Shown here: positions 63,928 to 64,000 of the stretch, piece after piece
Layout of the letters: each line of letters starts with the position of its first letter
Position numbering within the stretch: the stretch's first letter is position 1
Source of the DNA: Methanoregulaceae archaeon UBA467
Lineage (GTDB): Archaea > Halobacteriota > Methanomicrobia > Methanomicrobiales > Methanospirillaceae
DNA length: 64,000 nt
Assembly (NCBI GenBank): GCA_002503825.1
Contig: DASP01000014.1
Coordinates: 1 to 64,000, forward strand
Direction: 5' to 3'
Notes under the pieces: model-generated
Seen by the model: the letters and a program-made list of their open reading frames with translations, nothing else
The model's database searches: none
Told to the model about the DNA's origin: nothing
Translations under genes and position numbers: made by a program

Positions 63928-64000
63928 ATGAAGATACTGAACCTGAGATTTAAGAACTTAAATTCGCTTGCCGGTGAATGGACAATAAACTTCCAGGACT
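63928..64000 (+). CDS. sbcC: SbcC ATPase, 5' end (partial)
   Basis: MKILNLRFKNLNSLAGEWTI...: the N-terminus of SbcC/Rad50-type ATPases (KLRFKNLNSLAGEW-type start before the Walker A), continuing past the window. Linked to sbcD by eight bases. Only 24 residues can be seen. Confidence 0.85.
   Translation, partial: MKILNLRFKNLNSLAGEWTINFQD

Overview
The window comes from a methanogenic archaeon, most likely order Methanomicrobiales (Methanoregulaceae-like). This is inferred from an archaeal histone (17057-17263), a tungstate/molybdate ABC transporter with a tungsten-type aldehyde:ferredoxin oxidoreductase, a TrmB regulator, TATA-box promoters with some probably leaderless genes, three PEGA-repeat surface proteins, and methanogen-style histidine kinases. 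I saw no rRNA, tRNA, CRISPR array, transposase or prophage.

Layout. 1-4233: a secreted-protein family (here 'family A') as one damaged copy and one 3' fragment flanking a geranylgeranyl-reductase-like gene, then a PEGA protein. 4551-7875: tungstate/molybdate uptake operon (wtpA-trmO-wtpB-wtpC). 8045-11989: DUF134/DUF5320 pair, TMEM175-like channel, carboxypeptidase remnant, HIT protein, secreted beta-propeller. 12196-17263: dead sensor kinase, PAP2 phosphatase, 62-aa protein, six-repeat PEGA protein, histone. 17670-24445: UbiB-like kinase, small membrane protein, CDF transporter fused to a NifX-like domain, multidrug/BASS fusion, acetyltransferase. 24776-34418: zinc-ribbon protein, secreted repeat protein, membrane-TPR-receiver protein, histidine kinase, RNB exoribonuclease, MBL hydrolase. 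34898-43325: small zinc proteins, PEGA protein, UbiA prenyltransferase, the intact family A gene, AOR/GYD operon, His/Pro-rich protein. 43830-51539: MFS transporter, kinase remnant, REC-PAS-kinase, cupin, TrmB and membrane ferredoxin, broken cupin, acetyltransferase. 51751-64000: Ca-type P-ATPase, LarE, ThiE/ThiM, CDF exporter, LysE exporter, acetyltransferase, family A remnant, DUF169 protein, sbcD and the start of sbcC.

Themes. Metal handling: W/Mo import, AOR, two CDF exporters, a P-type ATPase, a NifX-like domain and a His-rich protein. Cell surface: PEGA proteins, beta-propellers and family A. Phosphorelay signalling: two intact kinases, a receiver-domain membrane protein and two kinase remnants.

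The most unusual content lies outside intact genes. Family A has one intact locus and three damaged or partial ones. A 265-bp repeat with terminal inverted repeats occurs three times. A second, about 140-bp, repeat carries a small conserved reading frame and occurs twice. Five further gene wrecks can be reconstructed from frameshifts and stops. Together these suggest ongoing duplication, small-element insertion and gene decay.
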